64,000 nt of DNA from an uncultured Kineothrix sp. (GCA_910588855.1 CAJUSR010000014.1:1-64000); one strand, 5' to 3'; shown: positions 17,063-27,184, numbered from the stretch's first letter. Numbers and translations are program-made. The notes: a model not told the origin generated them from the letters alone.

Positions 17063-18238
17063 CTACTGCAAAAGCTGAAGTACCTGTGCCGGCCTTTCAT
17101 TCGCCTGCGCCAACATGGACATGCTCGCCTGCGATATTACCTGAATTGTAGTATATTCCGTCATTTCTTCCGCCATATCCGCATCCATAATTCTGGAATA
17201 TGCCGCTGTCATATTTTCGCTGATAATATCCAAATTGCTGATACAATGTTCCAGACGGTTCTGGTAAGCACCCAAACGGCTTCTTGCCGAGGATACATAC
17301 TCAATCGCCCCTGCGATGTTGTCAATGGAATCCCATGCCGACTCTATATCTGCCATAGACATATCGGCAAGGCCCAACTCTTCCAGCGAAATCGTAGGAA
17401 TACGGATATCCAATACCTGCCCTTCATTAGAGCCAATCTGCATCGTCATCGCGCCAATTTTTGTAATATCCACATCAATCGCATTGGCTATTGTCACAGT
17501 ACCATTGACCTCTCCATTTGCATCCTTTGGCGGTGGCGTAATCTTTAAAGTCATTTCAAAATCGGCATTTTTCTTGCTCGTAATAATCAGCTTATTGCCG
17601 GAGGCCTGTATCGTCGCATCATCCGGAAAAGCAATAATGCCTGCAGGTATAGGAGGTGTCGTACCTTTTTCTAAAATGTTGTCAGAAACCGGATTTTGTA
17701 TATCCCCATTCACGAAAGTAACACTTAATCCTGCTTTAATCTGGTAAGTTCCCGCAGTCACCTGATCCGAGTAATATCCAACCTTTACGTTCGCCTCACT
17801 GGTATAACCCCTTAAGTCGAAATTGCCGTTCAGCAAAGTTTCCCCATTAAACTGGGTAGTATCCGCAATACGGGTAATTTCTTTCTTCAACTGGACAATT
17901 TCATCCTCAACCGCAGACCTGTTGGAATCGCTTAAAGTACCTGTACTCGCCTTTACTGCCAACTGGTTCATCCTTTGCAGGATTTCATGGACTTCCGAAA
18001 GCGCCCCATCCGCCGTCTCAATGGCGGACACTGCGTCGCTGCTGTTCTGTGTTGCCACTGACAGCCCTTTTAGCTGTGAATTCATCCTCTTCCCCATAGC
18101 CATGCCCGCCGGATTATCCTTGGCCTCCACTACCTTCAAACCGGAAGACAATCTTTTCAGCGATTCTGTCAATCTGTTATCATTTCTTGTCAATGCGTTA
18201 TGTGCCAGCATTGCCGGTGCATTATAACTTATTTTCAT
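17063..18238 (-). CDS. fliC: Flagellin
   Basis: The structural protein of the flagellar filament. The conserved N-terminal D0/D1 region (1 to ~150, with RLSSGLKV and DNPAGMAMGKRM) and C-terminal region (last ~75 residues, ending QVLQLLQ) flank a variable centre. QRMNQLAVKAS lies where TLR5-recognised flagellins carry their contact site. The start codon overlaps the stop of the DUF6240 gene (ATGA, 4 bp), and fliS follows. No filament-cap, hook or motor genes are in the window, so this is a satellite flagellin locus or the end of a locus elsewhere. Confidence 0.93.
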   Translation of the reverse strand: MKISYNAPAMLAHNALTRNDNRLTESLKRLSSGLKVVEAKDNPAGMAMGKRMNSQLKGLSVATQNSSDAVSAIETADGALSEVHEILQRMNQLAVKASTGTLSDSNRSAVEDEIVQLKKEITRIADTTQFNGETLLNGNFDLRGYTSEANVKVGYYSDQVTAGTYQIKAGLSVTFVNGDIQNPVSDNILEKGTTPPIPAGIIAFPDDATIQASGNKLIITSKKNADFEMTLKITPPPKDANGEVNGTVTIANAIDVDITKIGAMTMQIGSNEGQVLDIRIPTISLEELGLADMSMADIESAWDSIDNIAGAIEYVSSARSRLGAYQNRLEHCISNLDIISENMTAAYSRIMDADMAEEMTEYTTIQVISQASMSMLAQANERPAQVLQLLQ

Positions 18239-21200
18239 ACTCTACCTTCACCTTTCTGTATATATCCAATAAATATTTTTGCTGTATCATATAGCTTCTT
18301 TGTCGATACTCCCTGCGCCCCGTTTTCTCCGGACGATTCCTCTTTCGCCTGCATAACTGCCTTGGATGCTGCCGTTAAATCCAGTTTGCTGTTGTATACG
18401 AAACTTAAACTTGTAATTCTTATATCGGACAATTCCAGCGCTTTCTTTAACCCATCCCCTGTTTTCTCCAACAATTCCGCTGATTCTTTGTTTTCACATG
18501 CCACATAGCCAGACAGGTTGTATTCGCCGGAAGCATGGACGGAAATGCTAAATTGGGCTACTGCCTTCCCATATGCCGCCGTTTCCATAGATAGCATTAC
18601 TTTTCCACCCTGGGCTTTGCCATGAATAATTTTTAAATTAATGGAAGTCATTTCTCCGCCGATTCTTACCGGCACCTCATAATTCTCTTCTTTTGCCATA
18701 TTTCCGCTCAAAGATACTTGTTTATATAAGCTGCTGATTTCTTTAATGTCAATCCTTCCTCTATTATCCAATCCATATGCCGCGCTTTCCAATATATCCG
18801 CATAGGTCTGCCCCAATTTTCCATAAGCTTCTTTCATCGAATCCCCGTCCGTCATGGATTCATATAAACCAGCCAGCGCTTCTTCCAGTTTCCCTTGTTC
18901 CCCGGTTTCTTCCGCCAATTCATATAACCGTCCGGCCGCTTTCCCTCTTTCTTTCATCAGCAATCCGGCCGCCATAAGGTTATCCGCCGTTACCGGTTGT
19001 TCAAAGTTAAGCAGCTCCCGGACGATGGACTCCTCTTCTGCCATTGCTCCCCTTATTTCTGCCGCCTGCCCTCTGGTATATTCCTGCTCCAATTTTTCAT
19101 CCGCTTCCGTTTTTTTCAATACCTCTGCCATTTCTTCCAGCCGAATCTCCCCGCCGGAAGGAACTGCATCCATTTTTCCCCCATCCAGATAATCAAAAAT
19201 GTCTGAAGCCAGTTTCTTGTAATAGCCGCTTTCTATCTGCTCCGAAATGCTTTTCCCCGTATGGGAAGAAGCAATCCCGCCAAAATTATCGTCTATCTTT
19301 CTGTCCATGCCGTGCTTTTTGTTGCTCCTCATAGCGGTAAGCAGATTTTTCACGGTGGGTTCTATCCCCTGGTTTATCAATGTGCCGATTGCCGCCCCGT
19401 CTGTCTTTTCCAATTGACGGAACAAACGGTAAATTCCGATATAGGCATCCCTTTCCTGTTCCGTAACGGAATGGTTCCTTTCCAGCTTATATAAATATTC
19501 GCTGTACTTTTCCATATCCTCCTGAGGGCTTCTCTCCCTATTGTCCAGATAAGTCTCCAACTCCTGCATATCCATAGAAAGCGGGTTTTTTCCTTCCCGA
19601 ATCATCTGTATAACCGCAGCCGGGGTCATTTTGCCCAGCACACGCTGAATCGAACTATCCGCCGACTTTACCGCACCGATGTTTTCTTCTGAAATCTCCA
19701 TCCGGTTATAACCAAGGATTCTAACCGCCCGTCTATTTACATCTGAAATTTCCAAATCCATATCTTTTAAAATATCATCCACATTCCGGAATGCTTTTTT
19801 TATGGAGTCCCCTAAGTCCGCCCTTGGCGCTGTCATTAAAGCTTCATAAGACTCGCCCGCCTTTTCATAAGCGTTCTGTAAAACAGAGCCTTCTTTATGT
19901 GCATTTTCTAATGTAAACTTTTCAGAATAAGCCGCCGAAACGGTTGCCCCAATCTGTACCCTTCCCTGAAAAGCAAATTTCCCTATCAAGGCCGCCGGCA
20001 TACCGCCCAGTGCTTTTACTGTCGCCAAAGTATCCCTTAATGCACCGGAAGCACCGCCTGTTTCTTTCCATTCTGCTTTGCCGAAAATCATTTCTTCCGT
20101 TTGCTTCTGCGCAGCCTTCAGAGACTCTACCAACTGCTCCAGCTCGGCTGTGTCCACTGAAAAACCGCTTTTTATCAAATGTATATTCGCTTCAACCGTC
20201 ATTTGCAGCCTTACTTCTTCCATCAGGCGCCTTCCGCCGAAGCTGACCGCATAAGATTCTACCCTTATATTCAGGCTAATCTGTATCTGTGCCGCCTTCA
20301 AATTGCGGAGGTTCAATCTCTTCCCTTCTGCAGCAACCATATCCACCGCTTCATCGCTGATGGATTTTACATCTTCCATATATGCCGCCGCTTTTTCCGC
20401 CGCTGTCCTGTCATCCGTAAGATTAGCAGAGCCGGCTTTTTTCCCATCGGAGATTGCCGCCGCCGCCGTAGATATCATATCCTCCATCGTACCCGGGATT
20501 TCCATGTGCCTAAGTTGATACAATGTATTCAATCCGTCCTCTGTAAGGGGCAGACCCTTTTCCAACAGCCATCTTGCATCGGCCAGCGTTTCTTCCGAAA
20601 CTTCCAAACCGGCATTATCAATTACCTTCTCCATTTGCGGCCTAAGCTGCTGCCAGTTGTATTCCTCCGCTTTCTTTGCATAATACCCGGCATCGTCCTG
20701 ATAATACCCCCTGCCCTGCTTATTGGCATCGGCTGCAGCGCTGTACTGTGCCTTGTAAAGATTATCTACCGTAGGCTCCATCTGGTTCTGCACCATATAT
20801 TTTACCGTACCGTCACCGGGCGGCGTAAGCTGCGCTACAGTTGCGCAAACCTTTAAAATATCCTCCACATTTTCTTTCGTTACCGGGATATCATGTTCTG
20901 CAAACTGCTTGACAATTTCCTCAGCCATCGCCGCATTGCCCGTAATTTCCGTTAACTTTTCCACATCCAGGCTATCTGTGTACCCGTCTATATTTTTGCC
21001 GCCCTTTACCAGAGCCGCTTTGATTTCATCTACAATGGTAACAACCGTACCAATCTCCGTACTTCCCGGATGATGCCCTTCTTTCTGAAGTTCTGCAAAA
21101 TCCTCATCTGACATTGTATTGGACATTACCGCCATATAGTTCCTCTGGGTAACCACATCCATCTGCCCGGCACCCTGCATCACATCTTCCACTGTATTTT

Positions 21201-21393
21201 TCTTGCTTTCATAAGCCGTGTTATCCATAACCGTGCCGGAAACATCCAATGTAAAAGCTCCTCTGCTTTCCGTTCCCTTCGTCTGCTGGTTCCCATAAGC
21301 GGCCGCCGCCCTGTTTCCGTTTGAACGTGCAGCCGAAACGCCTGCATTCCTTGCCTCATTCTCTGTTCTGCCGTTGTCAAAAACAATATTCAT
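18235..21393 (-). CDS. Very large DUF6240-type protein upstream of flagellin
   Basis: A 1052-residue, highly helical, acidic protein without membrane segments or signal peptide. It matches my recollection of DUF6240, found beside flagellin genes in Lachnospiraceae. Repeated short units of the form (V/I)T-x-(E/D)N-(L/V)-x-A/D recur along it (for example PVTADNLMAAG and PVTKENVEDIL), suggesting several homologous helical modules. The start at 21393 has GGAGAAGG just upstream. A possible promoter is TTGAAG, 18 nt, TATCAT about 50 bp upstream; I saw no convincing sigma-28 site. Function is unknown; the 4-bp overlap with flagellin suggests a role in flagellin production or export. Confidence 0.7.
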   Translation of the reverse strand: MNIVFDNGRTENEARNAGVSAARSNGNRAAAAYGNQQTKGTESRGAFTLDVSGTVMDNTAYESKKNTVEDVMQGAGQMDVVTQRNYMAVMSNTMSDEDFAELQKEGHHPGSTEIGTVVTIVDEIKAALVKGGKNIDGYTDSLDVEKLTEITGNAAMAEEIVKQFAEHDIPVTKENVEDILKVCATVAQLTPPGDGTVKYMVQNQMEPTVDNLYKAQYSAAADANKQGRGYYQDDAGYYAKKAEEYNWQQLRPQMEKVIDNAGLEVSEETLADARWLLEKGLPLTEDGLNTLYQLRHMEIPGTMEDMISTAAAAISDGKKAGSANLTDDRTAAEKAAAYMEDVKSISDEAVDMVAAEGKRLNLRNLKAAQIQISLNIRVESYAVSFGGRRLMEEVRLQMTVEANIHLIKSGFSVDTAELEQLVESLKAAQKQTEEMIFGKAEWKETGGASGALRDTLATVKALGGMPAALIGKFAFQGRVQIGATVSAAYSEKFTLENAHKEGSVLQNAYEKAGESYEALMTAPRADLGDSIKKAFRNVDDILKDMDLEISDVNRRAVRILGYNRMEISEENIGAVKSADSSIQRVLGKMTPAAVIQMIREGKNPLSMDMQELETYLDNRERSPQEDMEKYSEYLYKLERNHSVTEQERDAYIGIYRLFRQLEKTDGAAIGTLINQGIEPTVKNLLTAMRSNKKHGMDRKIDDNFGGIASSHTGKSISEQIESGYYKKLASDIFDYLDGGKMDAVPSGGEIRLEEMAEVLKKTEADEKLEQEYTRGQAAEIRGAMAEEESIVRELLNFEQPVTADNLMAAGLLMKERGKAAGRLYELAEETGEQGKLEEALAGLYESMTDGDSMKEAYGKLGQTYADILESAAYGLDNRGRIDIKEISSLYKQVSLSGNMAKEENYEVPVRIGGEMTSINLKIIHGKAQGGKVMLSMETAAYGKAVAQFSISVHASGEYNLSGYVACENKESAELLEKTGDGLKKALELSDIRITSLSFVYNSKLDLTAASKAVMQAKEESSGENGAQGVSTKKLYDTAKIFIGYIQKGEGRV

Positions 21394-21604
21394 ACCTTCT
21401 CCACTTCCTGCCTTAAATAACAAATGCCGCATGATATGTACGGCTCGCTTTTACCTTCAAATATGTTTGCATATCCCCTCTGCATGGGATTGTGTAGTGT
21501 ATCAAGTAGAAAAGACCCATCTTCTCCTACTCTCTGCGCGCCCCTCCGCCCTAGTGCGATTATTACTGTTTACCGTATTGGAAATTCGGAGAACTCCCCT
21601 ATAT

Positions 21605-21646
21605 GGTAAAAATAAAAGGGCGAACATATTGCTATGTTCACCCTTT
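21605..21646 (-). terminator. Terminator of glgB
   Basis: A 14-bp stem with one mismatch (21615-21628 with 21633-21646) and a TTGC loop, followed on the minus strand by TTTTATTTTT. It separates glgB from the DUF6240-flagellin operon. The remaining ~210 bp up to 21393 hold only the weak promoter mentioned for that operon. Confidence 0.85.
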
Positions 21647-21678
21647 ATTTCGGCTTTTTGTATAAATTCCTTAACCTT

Positions 21679-23613
21679 TTAGAAGACAAAAACCGCCGCT
21701 CCATAGGGGGGCAAGTCAAAAGTAATGCTGTAATCTTTATAATTTACCTGCTCCGTTTCCTTCACCGCATTGATTTCCGCCGGGATTACATTTCCGTTGC
21801 CGCCAAAACGCTCCTCGTCGCTGTTGAGCAATAATTTATATTTTTTCTTTTTCGGCACTCCAACCTTGTATCCCTCTCTCATCATAGGCGTCATATTCAA
21901 TACGAATAGGAGATTGTTTTTCCCATTTTCCGCTTTACGGTAAAAACTATAAGTGCTGCGCTCACTGTCATCCGCATTCAGCCACTCAAATCCCGCCCAT
22001 TCGTTATCGATTTCATATAAGCATGGATATTTCCTATATAAATGGAGAAGTTCCTTCACATACTCATGCATTCCTTTGTTTAAAGGTTTTTCCAGCAAAT
22101 ACCAATCCAGTTCCCGCTCTTCGCTCCATTCCCTTTCCTGCGCAAAATCCTGTCCCATAAACAAAAGTTTTTTGCCGGAATGGCCGAACATATATGTATA
22201 TCCAACCCTTAAATTCGCATATTTATCTACTTCATATCCCGGCATCTTATTTAACATCGAACATTTTAAATGAACCACCTCATCATGGGATAATGGAAGG
22301 ATATAATTCTCCGCATTGTTATAGCTCATGGCAAACGTCATGGCATAGTGATTGTTTTTACGGAACAGCGGATCCAATTTCATATATTCACAGAAATCGT
22401 GCATCCACCCCATATTCCATTTAAAGCTGAAGCCAAGCCCTTCGTCTTCTATATCCCCCGTCACCTTCGGCCATGCCGTAGACTCTTCAGCAATGGTCAA
22501 AAATCCCGGATAAGTGCCCCTGATTACGGAATTTAAATGTTTAAAGAACTCAATCGCCTCCAAGTTTTTGTTTCCGCCGTATTTATTCGGCAGCCACTGC
22601 CCATCCTGCTTTCCGTAATCCAAATACAGCATGGAAGCCACCGCATCTACGCGGATACCGTCCACATGGAACTCCTTCAGCCAGAAAAGGGCATTGGCAA
22701 TCAGGAAATTCTTCACTTCCGTTTTCCCGTAATTAAAGATTTTCGTTCCCCAGTCCGGATGCTCGCCAAGGCGTTTATCCGGGTGTTCAAAGATACACTG
22801 TCCGTCAAATTCCGCCAGCCCGTGGGCATCCGTAGCAAAGTGTGCCGGTACCCAATCTAAAATAACGCCTATCTTATTCTTATGAAGCTTATTGATTAAA
22901 TACATAAAATCCGTAGGCTCCCCGTATCTGGAAGTAGGCGCATAATACCCTGTCACCTGATAGCCCCATGAGCCGTCAAAAGGAAACTCAGCAATACCCA
23001 TCAATTCAATATGGGTATATTTCATTTCTTTCAAATAATCTACAACCCGGTCTGCAAATTCCCTATAATTGTAAAAGCCATCCGGCGTTCCGTTAGGATG
23101 TTTCATCCATGAACCTATATGGCATTCATAAATCGCCATCGGTTCTTTATTATAGTCCTTCCCATCCCTTGCTTCCATCCAATCTTTATCCGTCCATTCA
23201 AATTGGGTCAAATCCGTAGTTTTAGATGCATTGCCGGGCCTAAATTCAGAATAATTTGCAAATGGATCCGCCTTATACAGCTTTCTGCCGTCCGGAGTCC
23301 TGATTAAAAACTTGTAAAGTTCATTAACACCTACTCCCGGAACAAAAAGCGCATGAATCCCTCCTGGCCCAAGCTTTTCCATCCGGTGCATGTTTTCATC
23401 CCATCCGTTAAATGTACCGATGATATGGACACTTTCCGCATTCGGCGCCCATACACCGAAAAACATCCCTTTTTCGCCGTTTTCCTCAGACGGATGCGCA
23501 CCTAGCTTCTTATAAATGTCATAATGCGTTCCCTGAGCGAAAAGATATTGATCCGCTTCCGAAATAAATACTTTAGGTTCTGGTGCTTTGGCTTTCTTCT
23601 TTGCTGCTGCCAT
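21679..23613 (-). CDS. glgB: 1,4-alpha-glucan branching enzyme
   Basis: Introduces alpha-1,6 branches into glycogen. An N-terminal CBM48-type domain (FFGVWAPNAESVHIIGTFNG, 51-70) precedes a GH13 barrel. The catalytic residues are D323 (GIRVDAVASM), E376 (TIAEES) and D444 (LSHDE). Length (644) is normal. Unusually, no other glycogen genes (glgC, glgD, glgA, glgP) lie nearby; it follows the TPR gene by 46 bp and is probably co-transcribed with it. Confidence 0.94.
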   Translation of the reverse strand: MAAAKKKAKAPEPKVFISEADQYLFAQGTHYDIYKKLGAHPSEENGEKGMFFGVWAPNAESVHIIGTFNGWDENMHRMEKLGPGGIHALFVPGVGVNELYKFLIRTPDGRKLYKADPFANYSEFRPGNASKTTDLTQFEWTDKDWMEARDGKDYNKEPMAIYECHIGSWMKHPNGTPDGFYNYREFADRVVDYLKEMKYTHIELMGIAEFPFDGSWGYQVTGYYAPTSRYGEPTDFMYLINKLHKNKIGVILDWVPAHFATDAHGLAEFDGQCIFEHPDKRLGEHPDWGTKIFNYGKTEVKNFLIANALFWLKEFHVDGIRVDAVASMLYLDYGKQDGQWLPNKYGGNKNLEAIEFFKHLNSVIRGTYPGFLTIAEESTAWPKVTGDIEDEGLGFSFKWNMGWMHDFCEYMKLDPLFRKNNHYAMTFAMSYNNAENYILPLSHDEVVHLKCSMLNKMPGYEVDKYANLRVGYTYMFGHSGKKLLFMGQDFAQEREWSEERELDWYLLEKPLNKGMHEYVKELLHLYRKYPCLYEIDNEWAGFEWLNADDSERSTYSFYRKAENGKNNLLFVLNMTPMMREGYKVGVPKKKKYKLLLNSDEERFGGNGNVIPAEINAVKETEQVNYKDYSITFDLPPYGAAVFVF

Positions 23614-23659
23614 AGAAATACCCCCTATTTTAAAATTTATAACAAAAAATTGTTTTCTT

Positions 23660-26362
23660 TTAATAATGCATAAAATCTTTTTCCCTCAAGATAACCATAT
23701 CATCCTCGTCGTATCGCTTGCCGAACAAAATATCGAAAAAATGTTTCGGATTTTTCTTGTCCGCAAAATAAATGGCATCATCCACCAAATCCTTTACTTC
23801 CGTCACCGTTACCTCATGGTCGCTGGTCTGCATATCCGCTATTCTCGTATGAAGCGCCAAAATTCCTAACTCGTCAATGGAATATTCCATTTCCTCCGCA
23901 TACTGCCTCGCATATTCTACAAGGGAATGGTCATCTAAAGATTCCACATCAATCCTTGCATTGAAATTATCCAATAACGCAGCATTTTTCCGAAGGAATA
24001 AGTTCATCTCATCTTTTCTGCCCTCAATCACGACGAAAAGCCCTCTGCCTTCTTTCACCAACGCCTTGTTTAAATCTTCCGCAGTTGAGCTGTTCATCTT
24101 CGTTGCATGTTCAATTATAAGCGCACCGTCCGTTAATCTGGATAAAGTTCCGTCAACGTCTTTCTTATTAAAGGTATCGCCTGATATTTTAGCAACCTTC
24201 CCTGAAAAATTACGGTCAGACATCTGAAGCATACGAACCAGACCTTTTGCCAAATCAAGAGTCCCTGCCCCTTCTTCCCCCGTTACAATTACATTACCGC
24301 TATAAGAGTCCATGCTCATCGTTTCTATTGCATGGATAATCTGTTCTTTCGTCTTCCTGTTATGCGCAAATCTCCCGAATAACTCTTTTTCCTCATCGGA
24401 TAGAGGCCGTAATTTGCCCCCTTCCGTTGCCACAGCCTTTTTCTCTTTCGCCTTTTCCTTTTCCGCTTCTACATCTGTGGATTCCTCCAACAGCTTTTCC
24501 AAATCAATAATACCTGTTATGTCACCGGCTTTTTCCTCCGGCTCTTCTGTAAAAGCAGTCGGACGGGTCTCTTCTTCCCGGATTTCTGTCGGCTTATCTT
24601 TTTCTTCCGGCTGTTCCTCCAAAGTACCCGGAATATCCTCATCCTCTTCCCGGATATCCTCTTCTTTCTTCTCTTCCTCTTTCTTTTCCTCTTCCTTTTT
24701 TTCTTCTTTTTTCTTTCCTACATTTTTAACAATATCCGTCAGTTTTTCTTCCGTAATGTCTTCCGGTCCGATTTCTTTCTCGGCGGATTCTTTTAAGATA
24801 GCTTCAATAACGGCCTTTTCCAGTTGTTCCAAAAGCCCTGTCTTCGTAGCCTCATCGAACTCTGAAAACATATTGCCCGTATGCTGCTGGACACGTTTAC
24901 GCACATCTTCCCTGCGCTTCTCTTCGTTTTCCCGCTTCATACGTTCCCATTCCGCCATAATATCCGTAATATTCAACTGCCCTGTAATCTGCTTTTCCAC
25001 GCTGTTTTTGTTCGGAACCACTAGGCTAATCTGCCCGTCATATTCCTGGGAAAGCATCTGCTCAAAACCGGAAGGCTTTACCGTTTTCATCAAATGGGGG
25101 CCTGCTTGAACCGGCATTTGTACCGTTACCTGAACCACAGGCTGTACCGGCTCTTCCTCTCTCGGCTTACGGACAGGAATCGGGATATTACTCCTCCTTG
25201 GGGTTATCTCTTTCGTATCCTCAAGCTTTTCCTCTTTTTTGCCGATGGAAATCTCTTTAGTGTCTTCCAATAAAATATCTTTTACATCTTCCTCAAAAAA
25301 TACTTCTTCCCTTTCCGTAGCCACTGCCGCCGGATTTTCTTTTACTTCCTCTTTTTCCGGCTCCTTCACCGCCTTATCCGGTTTGTCTGCCTGCAGGATA
25401 TCCCCTGTCTCCTGCAATAGCGGCGCTACAATAGCCTCTGTCACAGGGTCCATATCGGAGGCGTTTTCCTTCTCTTCTTCCCCCAAAATCTCCTTCATGC
25501 TTTCTGCAAGCTCTTTTTGCAGATTAATGGTATTGTACTGCCCCATATCAATGGTTTTTACCTTGAACTCCTCTTCCGGCTGGGCATAACCGGAAAAATC
25601 CGCTATATTTTCTTCCGCTTCTTCCGTTTGTTCTTCCTCTACCAAACGTTCTTCGGAATCATTTTCTTCCGGGAGTTCATCCTCAAGCGTAACTTCCTCT
25701 ACCCCTTCTTCTTCCAGCCCTGCTATCTGCTCTTCCTTTTCCCGTTTCATCCATTCATATTTTTCCTGCTGGGGCGCTGTCAATGGCTGATGAAGCATTT
25801 TCAACTCCAATGCTTTCATAACATGTCTCCCATCGCCAAACCAAAGAAACATTTCGTCGCATTCTTCCACGCACTTTGTCTCAAGCCCTACCCTATGGTA
25901 CAAATAGGCCAGCTCATAAGCCCATCTTTCACGGTAATCCCGTTTTTTAAATTCTTCCAATACCGCAATACGTTCTTCCAAGCTTACATCCTGTGCTTCA
26001 TAAAGCTTGTATTGCAGGATATACCGCCCCGTATCCTTCGGCGCAATTTGGGCAAACTCTTTGTAGTATTCGATTGCCTGTACAAATTCCCCCATTTTAA
26101 TCGACAATTCACAAAGGGAATACACAATAAGACGACCGCCAGGATGACGCTCGTATGCCATTAACAAAATATCTTTACTTTCTTGAAATCTGCGGTTAAT
26201 TTTATATAAATCACTGATTGTACAAAGCATCATTACGCTTTTTACCCTGCGCCAATCAATCGTATCCGCAATTTTAACAGCTTCTGCGAATTCTCCTTCC
26301 GCAATCAAAGCTTTTATTTCTTCTGCGCGTACTTTATATTCGTACTTATCCAAGGTACTCAC
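23660..26362 (-). CDS. TPR protein with acidic linker and decayed AAA+ domain
   Basis: A 900-residue three-part protein. Residues 1-~215 are helical TPR-like repeats. About 215-660 is a very acidic, low-complexity linker with a KKEEEKKEE-type repeat. The last ~240 residues align by eye with a CbbX/SpoVK-type AAA+ fold. Walker A reads GEEGAGTLD (no lysine) and Walker B reads GALIIEHA (no DE pair), so ATP hydrolysis is unlikely. It has its own promoter and precedes glgB. Function unknown; a scaffold or adaptor is plausible. Confidence 0.65.
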   Translation of the reverse strand: MSTLDKYEYKVRAEEIKALIAEGEFAEAVKIADTIDWRRVKSVMMLCTISDLYKINRRFQESKDILLMAYERHPGGRLIVYSLCELSIKMGEFVQAIEYYKEFAQIAPKDTGRYILQYKLYEAQDVSLEERIAVLEEFKKRDYRERWAYELAYLYHRVGLETKCVEECDEMFLWFGDGRHVMKALELKMLHQPLTAPQQEKYEWMKREKEEQIAGLEEEGVEEVTLEDELPEENDSEERLVEEEQTEEAEENIADFSGYAQPEEEFKVKTIDMGQYNTINLQKELAESMKEILGEEEKENASDMDPVTEAIVAPLLQETGDILQADKPDKAVKEPEKEEVKENPAAVATEREEVFFEEDVKDILLEDTKEISIGKKEEKLEDTKEITPRRSNIPIPVRKPREEEPVQPVVQVTVQMPVQAGPHLMKTVKPSGFEQMLSQEYDGQISLVVPNKNSVEKQITGQLNITDIMAEWERMKRENEEKRREDVRKRVQQHTGNMFSEFDEATKTGLLEQLEKAVIEAILKESAEKEIGPEDITEEKLTDIVKNVGKKKEEKKEEEKKEEEKKEEDIREEDEDIPGTLEEQPEEKDKPTEIREEETRPTAFTEEPEEKAGDITGIIDLEKLLEESTDVEAEKEKAKEKKAVATEGGKLRPLSDEEKELFGRFAHNRKTKEQIIHAIETMSMDSYSGNVIVTGEEGAGTLDLAKGLVRMLQMSDRNFSGKVAKISGDTFNKKDVDGTLSRLTDGALIIEHATKMNSSTAEDLNKALVKEGRGLFVVIEGRKDEMNLFLRKNAALLDNFNARIDVESLDDHSLVEYARQYAEEMEYSIDELGILALHTRIADMQTSDHEVTVTEVKDLVDDAIYFADKKNPKHFFDILFGKRYDEDDMVILREKDFMHY

Positions 26363-26422
26363 CTCATAAATCTATGTTTTCACTAAATGTATGGCTATAA
26401 TATCCCCATTTTTTATCCTTTA

Positions 26423-26451
26423 AGTTTACCATAGGTGGGGGGGATTGTCAA
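26423..26451 (-). promoter_or_regulatory. Promoter of the TPR-glgB operon
   Basis: Minus strand TTGACA (26451-26446), 17-nt spacer, TAAACT (26428-26423), about 60 bp ahead of the start codon. Confidence 0.6.
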
Positions 26452-26519
26452 AATGATATGGAGATTTTTTCGGAATTGGGGAAAGGGTGGGGTAGGTAAG
26501 GGCAAGTTGGGCAAATTAG

Positions 26520-27065
26520 GCGGACGCTAAGGGGAATGGGGAACAAATTATTATTAGCATTCCCGGACAGTTACGCCAAAAAGGTGATAATCTTCTGTCA
26601 TATCTAAGTTCTCATTCTTTTGCAAGTTCAGAAGAAGAACTAAGTGAGTACCTTAAACAACAAGAACAGGACGAAGAGACTTTCAAAAATATATTTCAAT
26701 CTATCAATTCTGATAGTAATGCCCATAAATATGACACTAGTATCAGAATACAACATAATTTTTCATCTGAAACTCTAGAAAATTTAGAAGCAATAAGCAT
26801 TATTTATAAAAAAATCGAAAATAAAGAAAATTTAACCGAAAACGAATTAAAAACACTAAAGGATTATAACCAACAACAAAAATTAGCCATGAAACGCCTG
26901 AAAGAGGCTCTGCGAACTATGCAAGAAAAGTTACTTCCTTTAATGAGGTTTCAATCTACCTATGAACAATTAAATGACATCGGGCAACAGGAAGCGTTCA
27001 AACGTGTTGAGGAACTAGCTGAAATTCCCCGATATACCAAAACAGATATACCTCCCAAAGCATAA
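26520..27065 (+). pseudogene. 5'-truncated gene, probably tail of an XRE-type regulator
   Basis: The frame is open for 181 codons after a TAG at 26517-26519, but the first ATG is only at 26889 and no GTG or TTG start occurs before it. The encoded sequence is Gln/Glu/Lys-rich and helical, and ends in a stretch (FKRVEELAEIPRY) that I associate with the C-terminus of XRE-family regulators from mobile elements. Codon use is more A/T-rich than its neighbours. I read it as a gene that lost its 5' end, with the HTH domain missing. It lies next to the toxin module, consistent with a mobile-element remnant. Confidence 0.5.
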
Positions 27066-27156
27066 CCTTCTCTCCGGCCCATACAGGCTTTATAAATTCC
27101 ATATCGTCCGGATATGGGCGTTTTGGAATGCCACAGGGCAATATTTGCACCATTAC

Positions 27157-27184
27157 AATATTATATGCTTAACTGGGCAGCCGG
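27157..27184 (+). repeat. Left arm of the inverted repeat around the toxin module
   Basis: This 28-nt arm matches the reverse complement of 27403-27430 at 24 of 28 positions. It contains the probable -10 box of the toxin promoter (TATTAT, 27159-27164); no good -35 box stands at the right distance, so this promoter should be weak. Confidence 0.75.

Noticed and set aside
20179..20856. Plus-strand frame of 225 codons opposite the DUF6240 gene
   Set aside because: Antisense to the large gene, with basic low-complexity translation and no recognisable domain.
21394..21604. Sigma-28 promoter for the DUF6240-flagellin operon
   Set aside because: I looked for TAAA with GCCGATAA-like -10 at about 15 nt spacing and found no acceptable match; only a weak sigma-A-like site is visible.
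24312..25109. Plus-strand Ser/Phe-rich frame opposite the TPR protein
   Set aside because: It mirrors the Glu/Lys-rich linker on the other strand; the composition is that of an antisense shadow.
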